A DNA stretch of 61,351 nucleotides from Saprospiraceae bacterium (GTDB lineage Bacteria; Bacteroidota; Bacteroidia; Chitinophagales; Saprospiraceae). The notes under the pieces are model-generated. The model did not search any database. It was not told the DNA's origin and saw only the letters and a list, made by a program, of their open reading frames with translations. Positions 45,499 through 54,102 of the stretch are shown one piece after another. A program made the position numbers and the translations under genes. The DNA lies in assembly GCA_028282725.1 (NCBI GenBank), contig JANQHF010000076.1:1-61351 (forward strand). The letters run 5' to 3'. Numbering within the stretch: position 1 is the first letter of the stretch; every line of letters starts with the position of its first letter.

Positions 45499-47391
45499 AT
45501 GACCAGTCAATTGTCCTCCCTCGAAGAATATCGCGAAGCATACAAACGGAGTGTCCAGGATCCGGAAGGATTTTGGGCGGAACAGGCCAATACGTTTTCC
45601 TGGATCCAGCCTTGGGAAAAAGTCTTGTCCTGGGATTTCAAATCACCGGATATTCGATGGTTTGAAGGCGGTAAATTAAACATTACAGTGAATTGCCTGG
45701 ATCGCCATATACCTGAGAAAGGAGATGATACAGCCATTTTGTGGGAACCCAATGATCCCCTTGGCAGCATCAAGAGCTATACATACAATGAATTGCTGGA
45801 GTCTGTCTGCAAGGTGGCCAATGCATTAAAAGCCAACGGAATTGAAAAAGGGGATCGCGTCGTTTTTTATATGCCGATGGTACCTGAATTGGCCATTGGA
45901 GTGCTGGCATGTGCCAGGATTGGGGCGATCCACTCCGTGGTTTTTGCCGGGTTTTCTGCCCAGGCCCTTGCAGACAGGATCAACGATGCAGAGGCTAAAA
46001 TGGTCATCTGCTCTGATTTTAATAACCGCGGGGCTAAAAATATACCTGTCAAGCAGGTAGTAGACAATGCATTAAGTATCGGATGTCCCTCTGTTCGTAC
46101 TGTATTGATGGATCGAAATACCGGGGATGAAGTGGTATGGAATAGTGAAATCGATGTCCATTGGGACGAACAGGTGGACCACCAGGAATCGTATTGTCCA
46201 CCAGAACCCATGGATAGCGAGGATGTTCTGTTTATCCTGTACACTTCGGGTAGCACCGGAAAACCCAAAGGCGTCGTGCATACCTGTGGGGGTTATATGG
46301 TCTACACCTGGTATACATTCTTAAATGTCTTTCAATACAAACCCGGAGACATTTATTGGTGTACTGCTGATATCGGTTGGATCACTGGACATTCATATAT
46401 CGTCTACGGGCCGTTGCTGGCGGGTGCGACGACCATGATGTTCGAAGGAGTCCCGACCTTCCCCGATGCAGGTCGTTTTTGGCAGATTTGTGAAAAACAT
46501 TCTGTTAACCAATTTTATACTGCTCCTACAGCGATCAGGGCGTTGATGGCCCAGGGAGATGAATGGCCCGATCGATACGATCTAAGTAACCTGAAAGTCA
46601 TCGGTTCGGTTGGAGAACCCATTAATGAGGAAGCCTGGCATTGGTATGACAAGCACGTAGGGCGAGGAAATGTACCCATTGTAGATACGTGGTGGCAAAC
46701 CGAAACAGGCGGAATTTTGTTGACGCCGATTCCGGGAATTACGGATACAAAGCCAACCTATTGTTCTTATCCAATGCCAGGGATACAACCTGTCCTGGTC
46801 ACCCAGGAAGGGTCAATCATTGAAGAAAACAATACAGAGGGATTATTGTGCATACGATTTCCCTGGCCCTCAATTATCAGGACGACCTATGGAGACCATG
46901 AAAGATGCCGTCAGACCTATTTTTCAACATTTGATAATATGTACTTCACTGGTGACGGTGCCAGAAGAGATGAGGATGGCAGGATCAGGGTGATCGGAAG
47001 AGTCGACGACGTCATCAATGTATCTGGCCACAGGATGGGCACCGCCGAAGTAGAAAATGCGATCAATGAACACCCTGCCGTCATCGAGTCAGCTGTGGTC
47101 GGTTATCCGCATGACATCAAAGGTCAGGGAATTTACGCCTTCGTGATTACAGATGGGAAGAGTTCGGATAACGTTCAAACTGAAATCAGAAACGTGGTAA
47201 CCAAAGAAATCGGTCCGATTGCCAAGCCGGACAAGATTCAAATTGTTTCGGGTCTGCCCAAAACCCGGTCCGGAAAGATCATGAGAAGGATATTGCGTAA
47301 GATTGCTGCAAATGATACATCCGATTTGGGGGATATTTCAACCCTTCTGAACCCTGATATTGTCAAAGAAATCTTGCAAGGTGCCCAATAA
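45499..47391 (+). CDS. acs: Acetyl-coenzyme A synthetase
   Basis: A 630-residue AMP-forming acetyl-CoA synthetase converting acetate, ATP and CoA to acetyl-CoA. It has ACS-specific motifs: DDTAILWEPNDP, the P-loop ILYTSGSTGKPKGVVHT (about residue 248-262), WWQTETGG and GHRMGTAEVE, and the C-terminal RSGKIMRR, whose lysine (about 590) is the known acetylation site. Length is normal. It is followed by galK 75 bases on, and a single minisatellite-like 12-mer lies in that gap. Confidence 0.97.
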   Translation: MTSQLSSLEEYREAYKRSVQDPEGFWAEQANTFSWIQPWEKVLSWDFKSPDIRWFEGGKLNITVNCLDRHIPEKGDDTAILWEPNDPLGSIKSYTYNELLESVCKVANALKANGIEKGDRVVFYMPMVPELAIGVLACARIGAIHSVVFAGFSAQALADRINDAEAKMVICSDFNNRGAKNIPVKQVVDNALSIGCPSVRTVLMDRNTGDEVVWNSEIDVHWDEQVDHQESYCPPEPMDSEDVLFILYTSGSTGKPKGVVHTCGGYMVYTWYTFLNVFQYKPGDIYWCTADIGWITGHSYIVYGPLLAGATTMMFEGVPTFPDAGRFWQICEKHSVNQFYTAPTAIRALMAQGDEWPDRYDLSNLKVIGSVGEPINEEAWHWYDKHVGRGNVPIVDTWWQTETGGILLTPIPGITDTKPTYCSYPMPGIQPVLVTQEGSIIEENNTEGLLCIRFPWPSIIRTTYGDHERCRQTYFSTFDNMYFTGDGARRDEDGRIRVIGRVDDVINVSGHRMGTAEVENAINEHPAVIESAVVGYPHDIKGQGIYAFVITDGKSSDNVQTEIRNVVTKEIGPIAKPDKIQIVSGLPKTRSGKIMRRILRKIAANDTSDLGDISTLLNPDIVKEILQGAQ

Positions 47392-47414
47392 CTACAGGGA
47401 AAACGTTCGGTTGC

Positions 47415-47426
47415 TGACGGCTTAAA
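47415..47426 (+). repeat. Single 12-base unit related to the 18-bp minisatellite
   Basis: TGACGGCTTAAA between acs and galK is identical to a 12-base core of unit 6 of the 35.5-kb array (35569-35580). It is one of several isolated intergenic copies, the others near 13395 and 49027. Confidence 0.45.
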
Positions 47427-47466
47427 AGAGAAAAAAATCGAAACCAAATCTCAAGAAGGGAATGTT

Positions 47467-48621
47467 TTGAATAAAACGGTAGATCAGTTTCTTACACTGT
47501 TTTCAAGATCACCTGACCTGATTGTCGCATCACCAGGAAGGATCAATTTGATCGGTGAGCATACCGATTATAATCTTGGGTATGTTTTGCCTGCAGCTAT
47601 CGATAAAGGTTTTTTTTTCGCGTTCGGCAGGAGGGATGACCTATCCTGCAGGATCCATGCCCTGGATCTCGATGATATGTGTTCATTTGAATTGACAAGG
47701 TTTGAAAAGTCGGATAAGAATTGGGTGGTTTTGATCCAGGGAGTTTTGGATCAATGTATTCGGTCCAATCTCATGCCGGCAGGTTTTGATTGTGTATTTT
47801 CCAGTTCCATACCCATCGGTTCCGGGTTAAGTTCGTCGACAGCATTGGATTGTGGTATTCTTAAGGGGATGGTAGCCTTAAATGACTGGCAGCTTGATCG
47901 ATGGGATCTGGTCAATTTAAGCAACAGGGCAAACAATGAGTATTTGGGTGTCCAGGGGGGTATCCTTGATCAATTCGCTATAGTATTTGGGAAAAAGGAT
48001 CATAGTATGCTTTTGGACTGCAGATCACGGAAGTATCAATATCAGTCATTTACCCATGATGAAATTGAATGGGTTGTTGTGGATTCCGGCGTGCGGCATA
48101 ATCACCTTGAATCCGGTTATAATGACCGGGCTTCGGAATGTGCACAATTGGTTGAGCTTGTAAATAGGAAATATGAGGAGGTAAAAAGTCTGAGAGATTT
48201 GACGGGTCATATGCTGGACGATATGGCAGTAAAGATTCCTGGTGCATTGAGTAGAAGAGGAAGATTCATTATCAGTGAAAATCAGAGGGTCCTGGACTTT
48301 GTTGAGGCTATGAAAAATGCTGATTTCCAGCTCATGGGTGCACTTCTTAAGCAGAGTCATTTAGGCTTAAAGAACGGATACGAGGTCAGCTGTTTTGAAA
48401 TGGATACCCTTGTATCATTAGCCGATAGTCATAAAGATGTATATGGTGCTCGAATGGTCGGGGGTGGATTTGGAGGATGCATCATCATCCTCGTGAAGAA
48501 GAGGTCCACTCTCGATCTTATCCGGATGATTGAAGAGAAATATGAGCGGATCACTGGTATTCGGCCAAATTGTTTCAGCATCTCTTTCGGACATGGGCTC
48601 AGAATCATTGACAAACATTGA
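47467..48621 (+). CDS. galK: Galactokinase
   Basis: A 384-residue GHMP kinase phosphorylating galactose at C1. It has the galactokinase signature [19 protein letters not shown] (about residues 19-37), GHMP motif [13 protein letters not shown] (about 114-126), and [12 protein letters not shown] near the C-terminus. The start is TTG at 47467, supported by the purine-rich AGAAGGG seven bases upstream and by the lack of any in-frame ATG before the first motif. No other Leloir gene is adjacent, so galactose use here depends on genes elsewhere. Confidence 0.95.
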   Translation: MNKTVDQFLTLFSRSPDLIVASPGRINLIGEHTDYNLGYVLPAAIDKGFFFAFGRRDDLSCRIHALDLDDMCSFELTRFEKSDKNWVVLIQGVLDQCIRSNLMPAGFDCVFSSSIPIGSGLSSSTALDCGILKGMVALNDWQLDRWDLVNLSNRANNEYLGVQGGILDQFAIVFGKKDHSMLLDCRSRKYQYQSFTHDEIEWVVVDSGVRHNHLESGYNDRASECAQLVELVNRKYEEVKSLRDLTGHMLDDMAVKIPGALSRRGRFIISENQRVLDFVEAMKNADFQLMGALLKQSHLGLKNGYEVSCFEMDTLVSLADSHKDVYGARMVGGGFGGCIIILVKKRSTLDLIRMIEEKYERITGIRPNCFSISFGHGLRIIDKH

Positions 48622-48664
48622 ACAATTTTCTGCGTTTCACTTTAGAATAAAAAGCGTGTCACAT

Positions 48665-49027
48665 ATGTATAATCCACTCACCCCGGAAGAAGAACGGGTA
48701 ATTATTCACAAAGGAACGGAAAGACCTTTTACCGGAAAGTACAATAATAACAAGGCTACGGGAATGTATGTCTGCCGAAGGTGTGATGCACCTTTATATC
48801 GATCAGATGATAAATTTGACAGTCGATGTGGTTGGCCCAGTTTTGACGATGAGATCGAAGAAGCAGTAAAAAGAGTGCCGGATGCTGACGGTAGACGCAC
48901 GGAGATCATCTGCAATAATTGTGGAGGTCACCTGGGGCATGTATTTTTTGGTGAACGGTTCACTGAAAAGAATACGCGTCATTGTGTGAACAGTATTAGC
49001 CTGAAGTTTGTACCAAAAAATGAGTAA
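48665..49027 (+). CDS. msrB: Peptide-methionine (R)-S-oxide reductase
   Basis: A 120-residue MsrB that repairs methionine-R-sulfoxide. The start at 48665 ([13 protein letters not shown]) gives a normal length; the frame is open further up but into galK. Two zinc CxxC pairs are present (CRRCD and [12 protein letters not shown]), along with [10 protein letters not shown] and the catalytic Cys in [12 protein letters not shown] near residue 110. The gene follows galK by 44 bases. A second resolving Cys is less clear. It is probably cytoplasmic as no signal is seen. Confidence 0.95.
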   Translation: MYNPLTPEEERVIIHKGTERPFTGKYNNNKATGMYVCRRCDAPLYRSDDKFDSRCGWPSFDDEIEEAVKRVPDADGRRTEIICNNCGGHLGHVFFGERFTEKNTRHCVNSISLKFVPKNE

Positions 49028-49049
49028 CTCGTCACCCGACTTTAAGCTG
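49027..49049 (-). repeat. Single degenerate unit of the 18-bp minisatellite, opposite orientation
   Basis: Read on the minus strand, GCTTAAAGTCGGGTGACGAG matches the unit junction GCTTAAAGCAGGGTGATGAC at about 17 of 20 bases. It borders the broken DUF4331 fragment on one side and the 3' end of msrB on the other. Confidence 0.45.
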
Positions 49050-49051
49050 CC

Positions 49052-49141
49052 AACCGCGGGAGCATCAATATGATCTGCTCCATAGACCACCAGGCCAATG
49101 ACAAATGCAGACATACATGTCATCATTACTATTTTTTTCAT
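49052..49141 (-). pseudogene. 5' remnant of a DUF4331 protein gene
   Basis: About 30 codons from the ATG at 49139-49141 encode a signal peptide (MKKIVMMTCMSAFVIGLVVYG) followed by ADHIDAPAV. The latter is the highly typical start of mature DUF4331 proteins (ADHIDAPAVT…DITDFYAF). After this the similarity stops; the frame runs on across the repeat unit and into the antisense of msrB, so the rest of the gene (normally several hundred codons) has been deleted. Non-functional remnant. Confidence 0.6.
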
Positions 49142-49463
49142 TTTATCATTTTTAATTGTGATTGATCATGGAGATCCATCCTGCCGGTACAGGCCGGCTT
49201 GTTGTGAGTAATTGTATTTAGCAGAGGGTGCATTCAGTGCCTCAAATTGAAGGGCTCATGTTTGACGAGTATTTCATAAGCATTTCAATTCGATATACGG
49301 GTGCACTTGGCGATCCGGATCACGAGACATTAAAAATTTATTTTTCACTAAATGTGCCGGAAGTCACTACACGGACTTGCAGGACAATCCGTAAAGACTC
49401 CTCATGCGTTCATTTTTCAAGTGATGAGTAATTCGTTATATTGATCAGACAAATGCCTCCGTC
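49142..49463. other. Intergenic region without recognised gene
   Basis: A 322-base gap before the di-haem peroxidase. It would have been the upstream region of the lost DUF4331 gene on the minus strand and serves as promoter region of the peroxidase gene. A plus-strand open frame (49228-49431, 67 codons) has no family resemblance or upstream signal and is not called. Confidence 0.4.
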
Positions 49464-50672
49464 ATGAAAAGATCCATTCTTTATATTCCAGGGTTGATTC
49501 TTTCTTTGATGGTTCTCTTCACTGCCTGTAGTGAAGATCTAAGCGAATATTATTCCGTAGAAGATTTCAGGACTTTGTCCAAAAACCTCGAGTTACCCAC
49601 TGTGCCGTATAACTATGCCGTAAAACTCAAGCCCCCATTTTCCCTCGATATTATTGCGCCAACAACCAGTGCACATAATCGCACTAGGAATCGCGATGAC
49701 GTTGCCACCCTGGGTCGGGTGCTTTTTTATGACAAGGCACTGTCCAAAAATTATACCTTGTCTTGTGGATCCTGTCATAAACCGGAGTTTGGATTTGCCG
49801 AGGCTGAACGTTTTTCAAAAGGATTTGAAGGCAAATTGACCACTCGTAATTCCCTGCCTCTCGGCAATGTGGTTTCATTTGAAAGCTCATATGGCACTTC
49901 CAACCCAGGGACGCAGACTGCCAAATTTGCCTGGGATGATAATACTTCGAATATCAAGCGTCAATCCATGTTGGCCGTGACGAGCCCCATTGAAATGGGA
50001 TTAAAAAGAGAAGAATTGGTGCACAGAGTGAACGAACAAGAAATGTATGCAGTCCTGGCCCGGAAAGCTTTTGGTTTGTCTGAACTTTCAGAGTTAAGCA
50101 TATATACTGCCCTTGAAGTATTTGTCAATTCCATTTCAGCAAGCCATTCCCGCTTCGACCAGCAATTGGATGCAACGGGATTTCGCATGACCTATCCTGC
50201 CGAAGGAGATGAAATCCCTGTGATAAATGGTTTTGAGGAGATAGAACAAAATGGCATGGAGCTGTTCAATAGGAATTGTGCCAGCTGTCATAGTACCTTT
50301 CATAAGTTGGTAGCACAATCTGCGGGGAATAATGGTTTGGATGAGGAATATGCCGACAAAGGGAAATCACTTTTTACAAAGTTGGACAAGCATGATGGGG
50401 TCTTTAAGATTCCATTTCTGAGAAACATTGCTCTCTCAGGCCCATATATGCATGATGGCCGTTTCGCCACATTGGAAGAGGTGATTGATTTTTATTCTGA
50501 AGGGATTCAACCTCATAAAAACCTTGATGAAAAATTGAGGAATGAAGATGGCACACCGAAACGATTTCAATTTACACCGGCAGAAAGGGAGGCTTTGATG
50601 TCTTATCTGCACACCCTGACAGATGAAAAGAGCATGATGCTCGAAAAATATTCAGACCCCTTTCTCAATTAG
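49464..50672 (+). CDS. Di-haem cytochrome c peroxidase family protein (MauG-like)
   Basis: A 402-residue protein, leader with LFTAC lipobox (Cys22). It has two haem c motifs CGSCH (about residue 100) and CASCH (about 272), the family pattern LGRVLFYDKALSKN, and the C-terminal VPFLRNIALSGPYMHDGRFATLEEVIDFY-like sequence (here IPFLRNIALSG, YMHDGRFATLEE). Family members reduce H2O2 or modify proteins in the periplasm. In Bacteroidota they often sit near DUF4331-type genes, and a remnant of such a gene is just upstream. Substrate not known. Confidence 0.9.
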   Translation: MKRSILYIPGLILSLMVLFTACSEDLSEYYSVEDFRTLSKNLELPTVPYNYAVKLKPPFSLDIIAPTTSAHNRTRNRDDVATLGRVLFYDKALSKNYTLSCGSCHKPEFGFAEAERFSKGFEGKLTTRNSLPLGNVVSFESSYGTSNPGTQTAKFAWDDNTSNIKRQSMLAVTSPIEMGLKREELVHRVNEQEMYAVLARKAFGLSELSELSIYTALEVFVNSISASHSRFDQQLDATGFRMTYPAEGDEIPVINGFEEIEQNGMELFNRNCASCHSTFHKLVAQSAGNNGLDEEYADKGKSLFTKLDKHDGVFKIPFLRNIALSGPYMHDGRFATLEEVIDFYSEGIQPHKNLDEKLRNEDGTPKRFQFTPAEREALMSYLHTLTDEKSMMLEKYSDPFLN

Positions 50673-50698
50673 CTTGCGAGCAGACCTGTTGCGTTTTA

Positions 50699-51163
50699 AT
50701 GAAATACACAGAAATTAAAAATCATCGGCTGACCCGTCGGATCATCGCATTATTTAATCAGGGATTGACGCCGCGAGAACTGTCCCTCAGTATTACACTG
50801 GGCGTCCTGATAGGCGTTTTACCTTTATTCGGAATTGCAACTCCATTGATTACCGGATTGTCTATTTGGCTGCGATTAAATCTGCCCCTGGCGGTATTCA
50901 TGACCTATGCAGTAAGTCCTATTCATCTTCTTTTATTTATCCCATTTATCAGGGTGGGAGAGTGGTTGTACGGAGTGCAACATTCAATACTTACATTTGC
51001 GTCAATCAAAAATGCATTCGTTCATGATTATGTAGCAGCACTCCAGGATCTGATATTTCACTTGTGCTGTGGATTGACAGGATGGGTAGTAATTGGGTTT
51101 CCGGTAACAATCGGACTTTTTTATGCAATCTATTTAGCGATGAGATGGATACGCCGGTCATGA
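50699..51163 (+). CDS. DUF2062 membrane protein
   Basis: A 154-residue inner-membrane protein with three to four helices. The DUF2062 pattern is near the N-terminus (GLTPRELSLSITLGVLIGVLPLFG), followed by LRLNLPLAVFMTYAVSPIH. The family is of unknown function and is sometimes found fused to glycosyltransferases. It is placed 26 bases after the peroxidase gene, so co-transcription is possible, but relation in function is unclear. Confidence 0.85.
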   Translation: MKYTEIKNHRLTRRIIALFNQGLTPRELSLSITLGVLIGVLPLFGIATPLITGLSIWLRLNLPLAVFMTYAVSPIHLLLFIPFIRVGEWLYGVQHSILTFASIKNAFVHDYVAALQDLIFHLCCGLTGWVVIGFPVTIGLFYAIYLAMRWIRRS

Positions 51164-51556
51164 GATTGTCAATTCAAAAATGAATTGATCTGTTTGTTGA
51201 ATGACCTGTCTTGACTGTCGATCTCTCTGTGATGCAATGGTATCTACGCCTTACCCTCCTTAACACAAAAAACAACTGTAGGACGTCTTCAATACCCATG
51301 TCTGCCTATTGAAACTAGGGTAAAGCCGTATTCGGATTCAACTGATTCGGACTGACCCTGTCTTTAGATTAGCAAAGAGGAATTAAAGTTTATAAGATTG
51401 GGTCTGGAATATATCGGGAAGTGAAGAAGAACTCTGTTCGTAGTAAAAATCATAGTCGTAAAATCCGCTCACCCATTGATGCTGATTTTCTCTTTCTAAG
51501 ATCAGATTATTAATGAAAGCCTCAAGTTTATCTTGATGTACTACCAGTTTTTGGGC
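51164..51556. other. Gap without recognised gene
   Basis: Nearly 400 bases between the DUF2062 gene and the decayed gene. I see no convincing coding frame, RNA gene or strong terminator here. Confidence 0.4.
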
Positions 51557-52200
51557 TCATAAAAGTGAAGGTGTGTGACACGTTTCGCGATGATAGAATT
51601 CCTGGTCCTTCGAACGTACTGTTCCCGCATCATCATTACCGAATATATCAACGTGACCGGTTTTTGCATAGGTGATGGCTATCTCTAATTCTGCTCCTTC
51701 CCGACTTGTAATGGCCAGGGTCCATTCGGACATCGCGACGGTCTCCGTCACTGCATATAGAGATCAAAAGGAGAAAGAAGTCTGAGTCAACTTGATGATC
51801 AACTCGGGTCCCTATTATTGACCAATTGAAAATCTTCGTCGAAACCGGATCTCCGGTCCTGAAAGAGTAACTGTCAGGAGCATCAAAAGCAAGGACCCGT
51901 TTGCTGATTTCATATTTATTCTCAATGAGATATTTTCGATTGCTTCTATCCGAATCGGAGTCGGCAACTCCATCCCTATAATCCCACTTTTTAGAAGTTA
52001 AATTGAATGTCATATTCAATATCGATATTTTCAGGACTGACCGATCTTGCCCTGAAAACATTACCTAACATGATACATTTCAGATTTCTGATCTGGAAAA
52101 AATCTACGGGATAAAAAGGGCCATTCAATGGCTTCGTGGGAATGTATTCATGAGATCTTATATGGAATTGTTCATAAAACTTTTGATAAGTACTGGACAT
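51557..52200 (-). pseudogene. Decayed gene, frameshifted in at least two places
   Basis: Three minus-strand fragments in different frames join end to end: 51991-52200 (opens MSSTYQKFYEQFHIRSHEYI), 51648-52061 (middle, FDAPDSYSFRTGDPVSTKIFNW) and 51557-51751 (LAITSREGAELEIAITYAKTG). The breaks lie near 52010 and 51760. Together they would form a ~200-residue soluble protein, and each fragment reads like real protein. No family is recognised. It is probably a pseudogene, though a sequencing error at two places could not be excluded. Confidence 0.45.
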
Positions 52201-52310
52201 ATTATTGTGTAGTGCTCATTTATGAAATTCAATGTACCAAGTATTCCTGCCTATTATTTCATCTTGCCCTTCGATGGGAAATTGTAAAGAATCCTAATTA
52301 GAATGATCAT

Positions 52311-52372
52311 CCAAAATCGACCAAAGTAGAACATAGGTTGAAAAAGTGGTGAAAAAGTTTAATTATAAAGCA
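52311..52372 (+). repeat. Leader of minisatellite element, copy 2 (other copy 35414-35475)
   Basis: Begins ccaaaatcgaccaaagtaga and ends …GAAAAAGTTTAATTATAA, like copy 1. Differences include ACATAGG for ACAAGGG and GTGGTG for GAGTGG; the first of these makes an in-frame stop relative to the open frame of copy 1, showing that the sequence is not conserved for coding. Confidence 0.8.
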
Positions 52373-52444
52373 GGCGATAACTTAAAGTAAGGTGACGCCT
52401 TAAAGGCAGGTGATAACTTAAAGTGAGGTGACGCATAATTGAGC
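52373..52444 (+). repeat. 18-bp minisatellite, about four units
   Basis: Units at 52373, 52391, 52409 and 52427 alternate between GGCGATAACTTAAAGTAA-like and GGTGACGCCTTAAAGGCA-like forms, the same alternation as in the 35.5-kb array. The last unit is degenerate and runs to the 3' end of the HTH gene on the opposite strand. Confidence 0.85.
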
Positions 52445-52451
52445 CTTACCT

Positions 52452-52868
52452 TCAGTCTCCTTCCTTATTTAAGGCAATTTTGAGCATGTCTTCGAGTGAT
52501 TCGATCCGTTTGTCCTTTTCCTTGCTGGCGGATAGGAGTTGATCAATGATACTTTCTTGTTCGCGCAATTTATTCTTAAGCCAGGAGATGTCATCCGGAT
52601 ATTCCTTGTCTGAAAGGGAAGGGGAGTCTCCGGGTTCTTTTACCTGGTGGGAAGGGTGCTCCTGTCTATATAGTGAACTGTGGATTTTTTTATTGATATC
52701 GATTTGAAAGATCTCTAAAAATCTTCTTTTCACTTTGTTGGAAAGATTCTCACTCTTGTAATAATTGTATACAGCTCTGCGTGAAATGTGGAATTTGTTC
52801 GAAACTTCCGTTTCTCCGATTCCTTTTTCTTTCAATAATTTATGAAGAATCTTTCCTTCGTGTACCAA
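52452..52868 (-). CDS. HTH regulator-like protein with C-terminal coiled coil
   Basis: A 138-residue protein with an N-terminal helix-turn-helix (residues 1-50: KILHKLLKEKGIGETEVSNKFHISRRAVYNYYKS), an acidic linker, and a C-terminal coiled coil (about 90-135). It resembles small XRE-like regulators. It is divergent from another small HTH gene with a 54-base gap, an arrangement like a phage or toxin-antitoxin switch. The partner, DNA target and operon are not known. The 18-bp minisatellite lies immediately downstream of its stop. Confidence 0.6.
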   Translation of the reverse strand: MVHEGKILHKLLKEKGIGETEVSNKFHISRRAVYNYYKSENLSNKVKRRFLEIFQIDINKKIHSSLYRQEHPSHQVKEPGDSPSLSDKEYPDDISWLKNKLREQESIIDQLLSASKEKDKRIESLEDMLKIALNKEGD

Positions 52869-52870
52869 AA

Positions 52871-52921
52871 TATTTACAAATTTACTTGTGTTATTGAATA
52901 TATATATTTACATTTGTGTAT
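52871..52921. promoter_or_regulatory. Divergent intergenic operator/promoter candidate
   Basis: The short gap between the two HTH genes repeats TATTTACA (52871-52878 and 52905-52912), and holds TTTACAAAT and ATTTGTGTA in inverted relation. Such a pair of sites between two small divergent regulators is the usual pattern of autoregulation. Evidence is sequence pattern only. Confidence 0.4.
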
Positions 52922-52922
52922 A

Positions 52923-53159
52923 ATGGATGATACAAATGAATACAAGATAGTAGAAAAAGAAGATTTTTTACTTGAGTTTGCCAAACTGAAACCGGTAGTC
53001 ACCGGATCTGGAAAGATTATCGCCAGAGAAGCAGGGTTGGCATATCATACCTACCGCAATGCTCTGTCCGGAAAAGTCAGTAACCCGGCTATTTTGGGTG
53101 CCATATTAAGGGCATGCAAGGTTGTTCACCAGGAAATCATAGATAAGTACTCCGAATAG
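52923..53159 (+). CDS. Small HTH (XRE-like) protein
   Basis: A 78-residue protein; the ATG at 52923 is preferred over the longer frame from 52842, which would overlap the divergent gene. Residues ~35-70 (KIIAREAGLAYHTYRNALSGKVSNPAILGAIL) look like an XRE-type HTH in which GLAYHTYRNALSG is the turn and recognition helix. It probably binds DNA and may cross-regulate with the divergent coiled-coil HTH gene. No toxin-like partner is visible downstream; a terminator follows ~120 bases later. Confidence 0.6.
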   Translation: MDDTNEYKIVEKEDFLLEFAKLKPVVTGSGKIIAREAGLAYHTYRNALSGKVSNPAILGAILRACKVVHQEIIDKYSE

Positions 53160-53281
53160 ATAAGCAGTTGGCATCGTAATTTGCCGGCGTACCTATGCAT
53201 ATTTTTTGGTAGATGCAGTGAAGCAATCCTGGACTGCAGTGTAAGTGTATAAGACTGTACCACACTCCACGGATTGTAATC

Positions 53282-53323
53282 AAGAGCTCAAAGATGGCCG
53301 GGAGGTCTTTTGAGCTCTTTTTT
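53282..53323 (+). terminator. Strong rho-independent terminator
   Basis: AAGAGCTCAAAGA, loop tggccgggagg, TCTTTTGAGCTCTT, then a T-run. The stem is about 12 bp with one bulge. It ends the transcript of the small HTH gene or of a short RNA starting within 53160-53280; the interval before it shows no gene. Confidence 0.8.
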
Positions 53324-53408
53324 ATTATAAGTTAACTGACTACATGACAAAGAGAATAATAGCTATGTATAATTTGTTGAATATGAGAGAATAAACACAA
53401 ATTTTACG

Positions 53409-53921
53409 ATGGCTATTAGGGAGAAAGTTAAAGAACTTTCCCGGGAGTTGAAAATAGGACTAAAAGGATTTAATAAAAGTAGGGTTGATCTTGTTGCTTT
53501 AGCAGTAATAAGTATTGCTACGGTGGGTAGTATTAATTTAAAGGAAATAGCCCATGGTATGCTACGGGAGATAAAGACGAGTAGCAATTACAGGAGGTTA
53601 CAGCGCTTTATTGCCCAGGTAGATTGGACATGGGTAAACTCGTCGAAATTTCTGATTAATCTACTGGGTATTGAAGGACCTTATACTTTACTGATAGAAC
53701 GATTAGAAACACTATTTGGGCTGTTGGCTATAGCTTATGTGTGGATGATCAGGATCGGAAAATAGATCAGGTCTCAACAACCTCAGCTATTCAAAAAAGC
53801 AAAGCATAAAAGACCGAGGATAAGTCTGTTTAAAGCTGGACTCAGAGAGTTCGTCAGAGTGATTTTTACACGATCAGATCAGGACCTCTGGCGGTATATC
53901 AAATTTTTGTCCTGTACTTAG
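53409..53921 (+). pseudogene. IS4-family transposase, internally deleted and with a premature stop
   Basis: The N-terminal part (MAIREKVKELSRELKIGLKGFNKSRV…SSNYRRLQRF…GPYTLLIER) is typical of IS4-type transposases. After 'LIER' (about 53695-53703) it jumps straight to the C-terminal pattern LETLFGLLAIAYVW, so the DDE catalytic core, roughly 200 residues, is missing. A TAG at 53763-53765 then interrupts, but the same frame continues with KAKHKRPRISLFKAGL…KFLSCT to a TAG at 53919-53921, the usual C-terminus. A dead remnant; a weak inverted pair tacatgac (53341) / gtcatgca (53988) may mark its ends. Confidence 0.8.
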
Positions 53922-54102
53922 CGTGAGTTTAAAGGTCTGTTATTACCTATCAAAGTAGACTCATTTGGATCTACTTCAGATTTTAGGTCATGCACTTAGA
54001 TAAAAACTAATGAAAATCCTTAAAGTGGTTTAAATTTATTATATTAGATAAAATATATGCTTTTGCAATAATTATCGAATGATCATCAATCAAATTAGAC
54101 TC

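Noticed and set aside
48803-49141. A full 112-residue protein on the strand opposite msrB
   Set aside because: Only its first ~30 codons look like real protein (a DUF4331 start); the rest is the antisense of the well-supported msrB gene.
51557-52200. A T6SS tube protein (TssD) relative
   Set aside because: Some fragments suggested a beta-rich tube-like protein, but no TssD motif is present once the fragments are joined.
53160-53280. A tRNA or other known RNA gene
   Set aside because: No cloverleaf, T-loop or CCA-like 3' end could be drawn; only the terminator is convincing.
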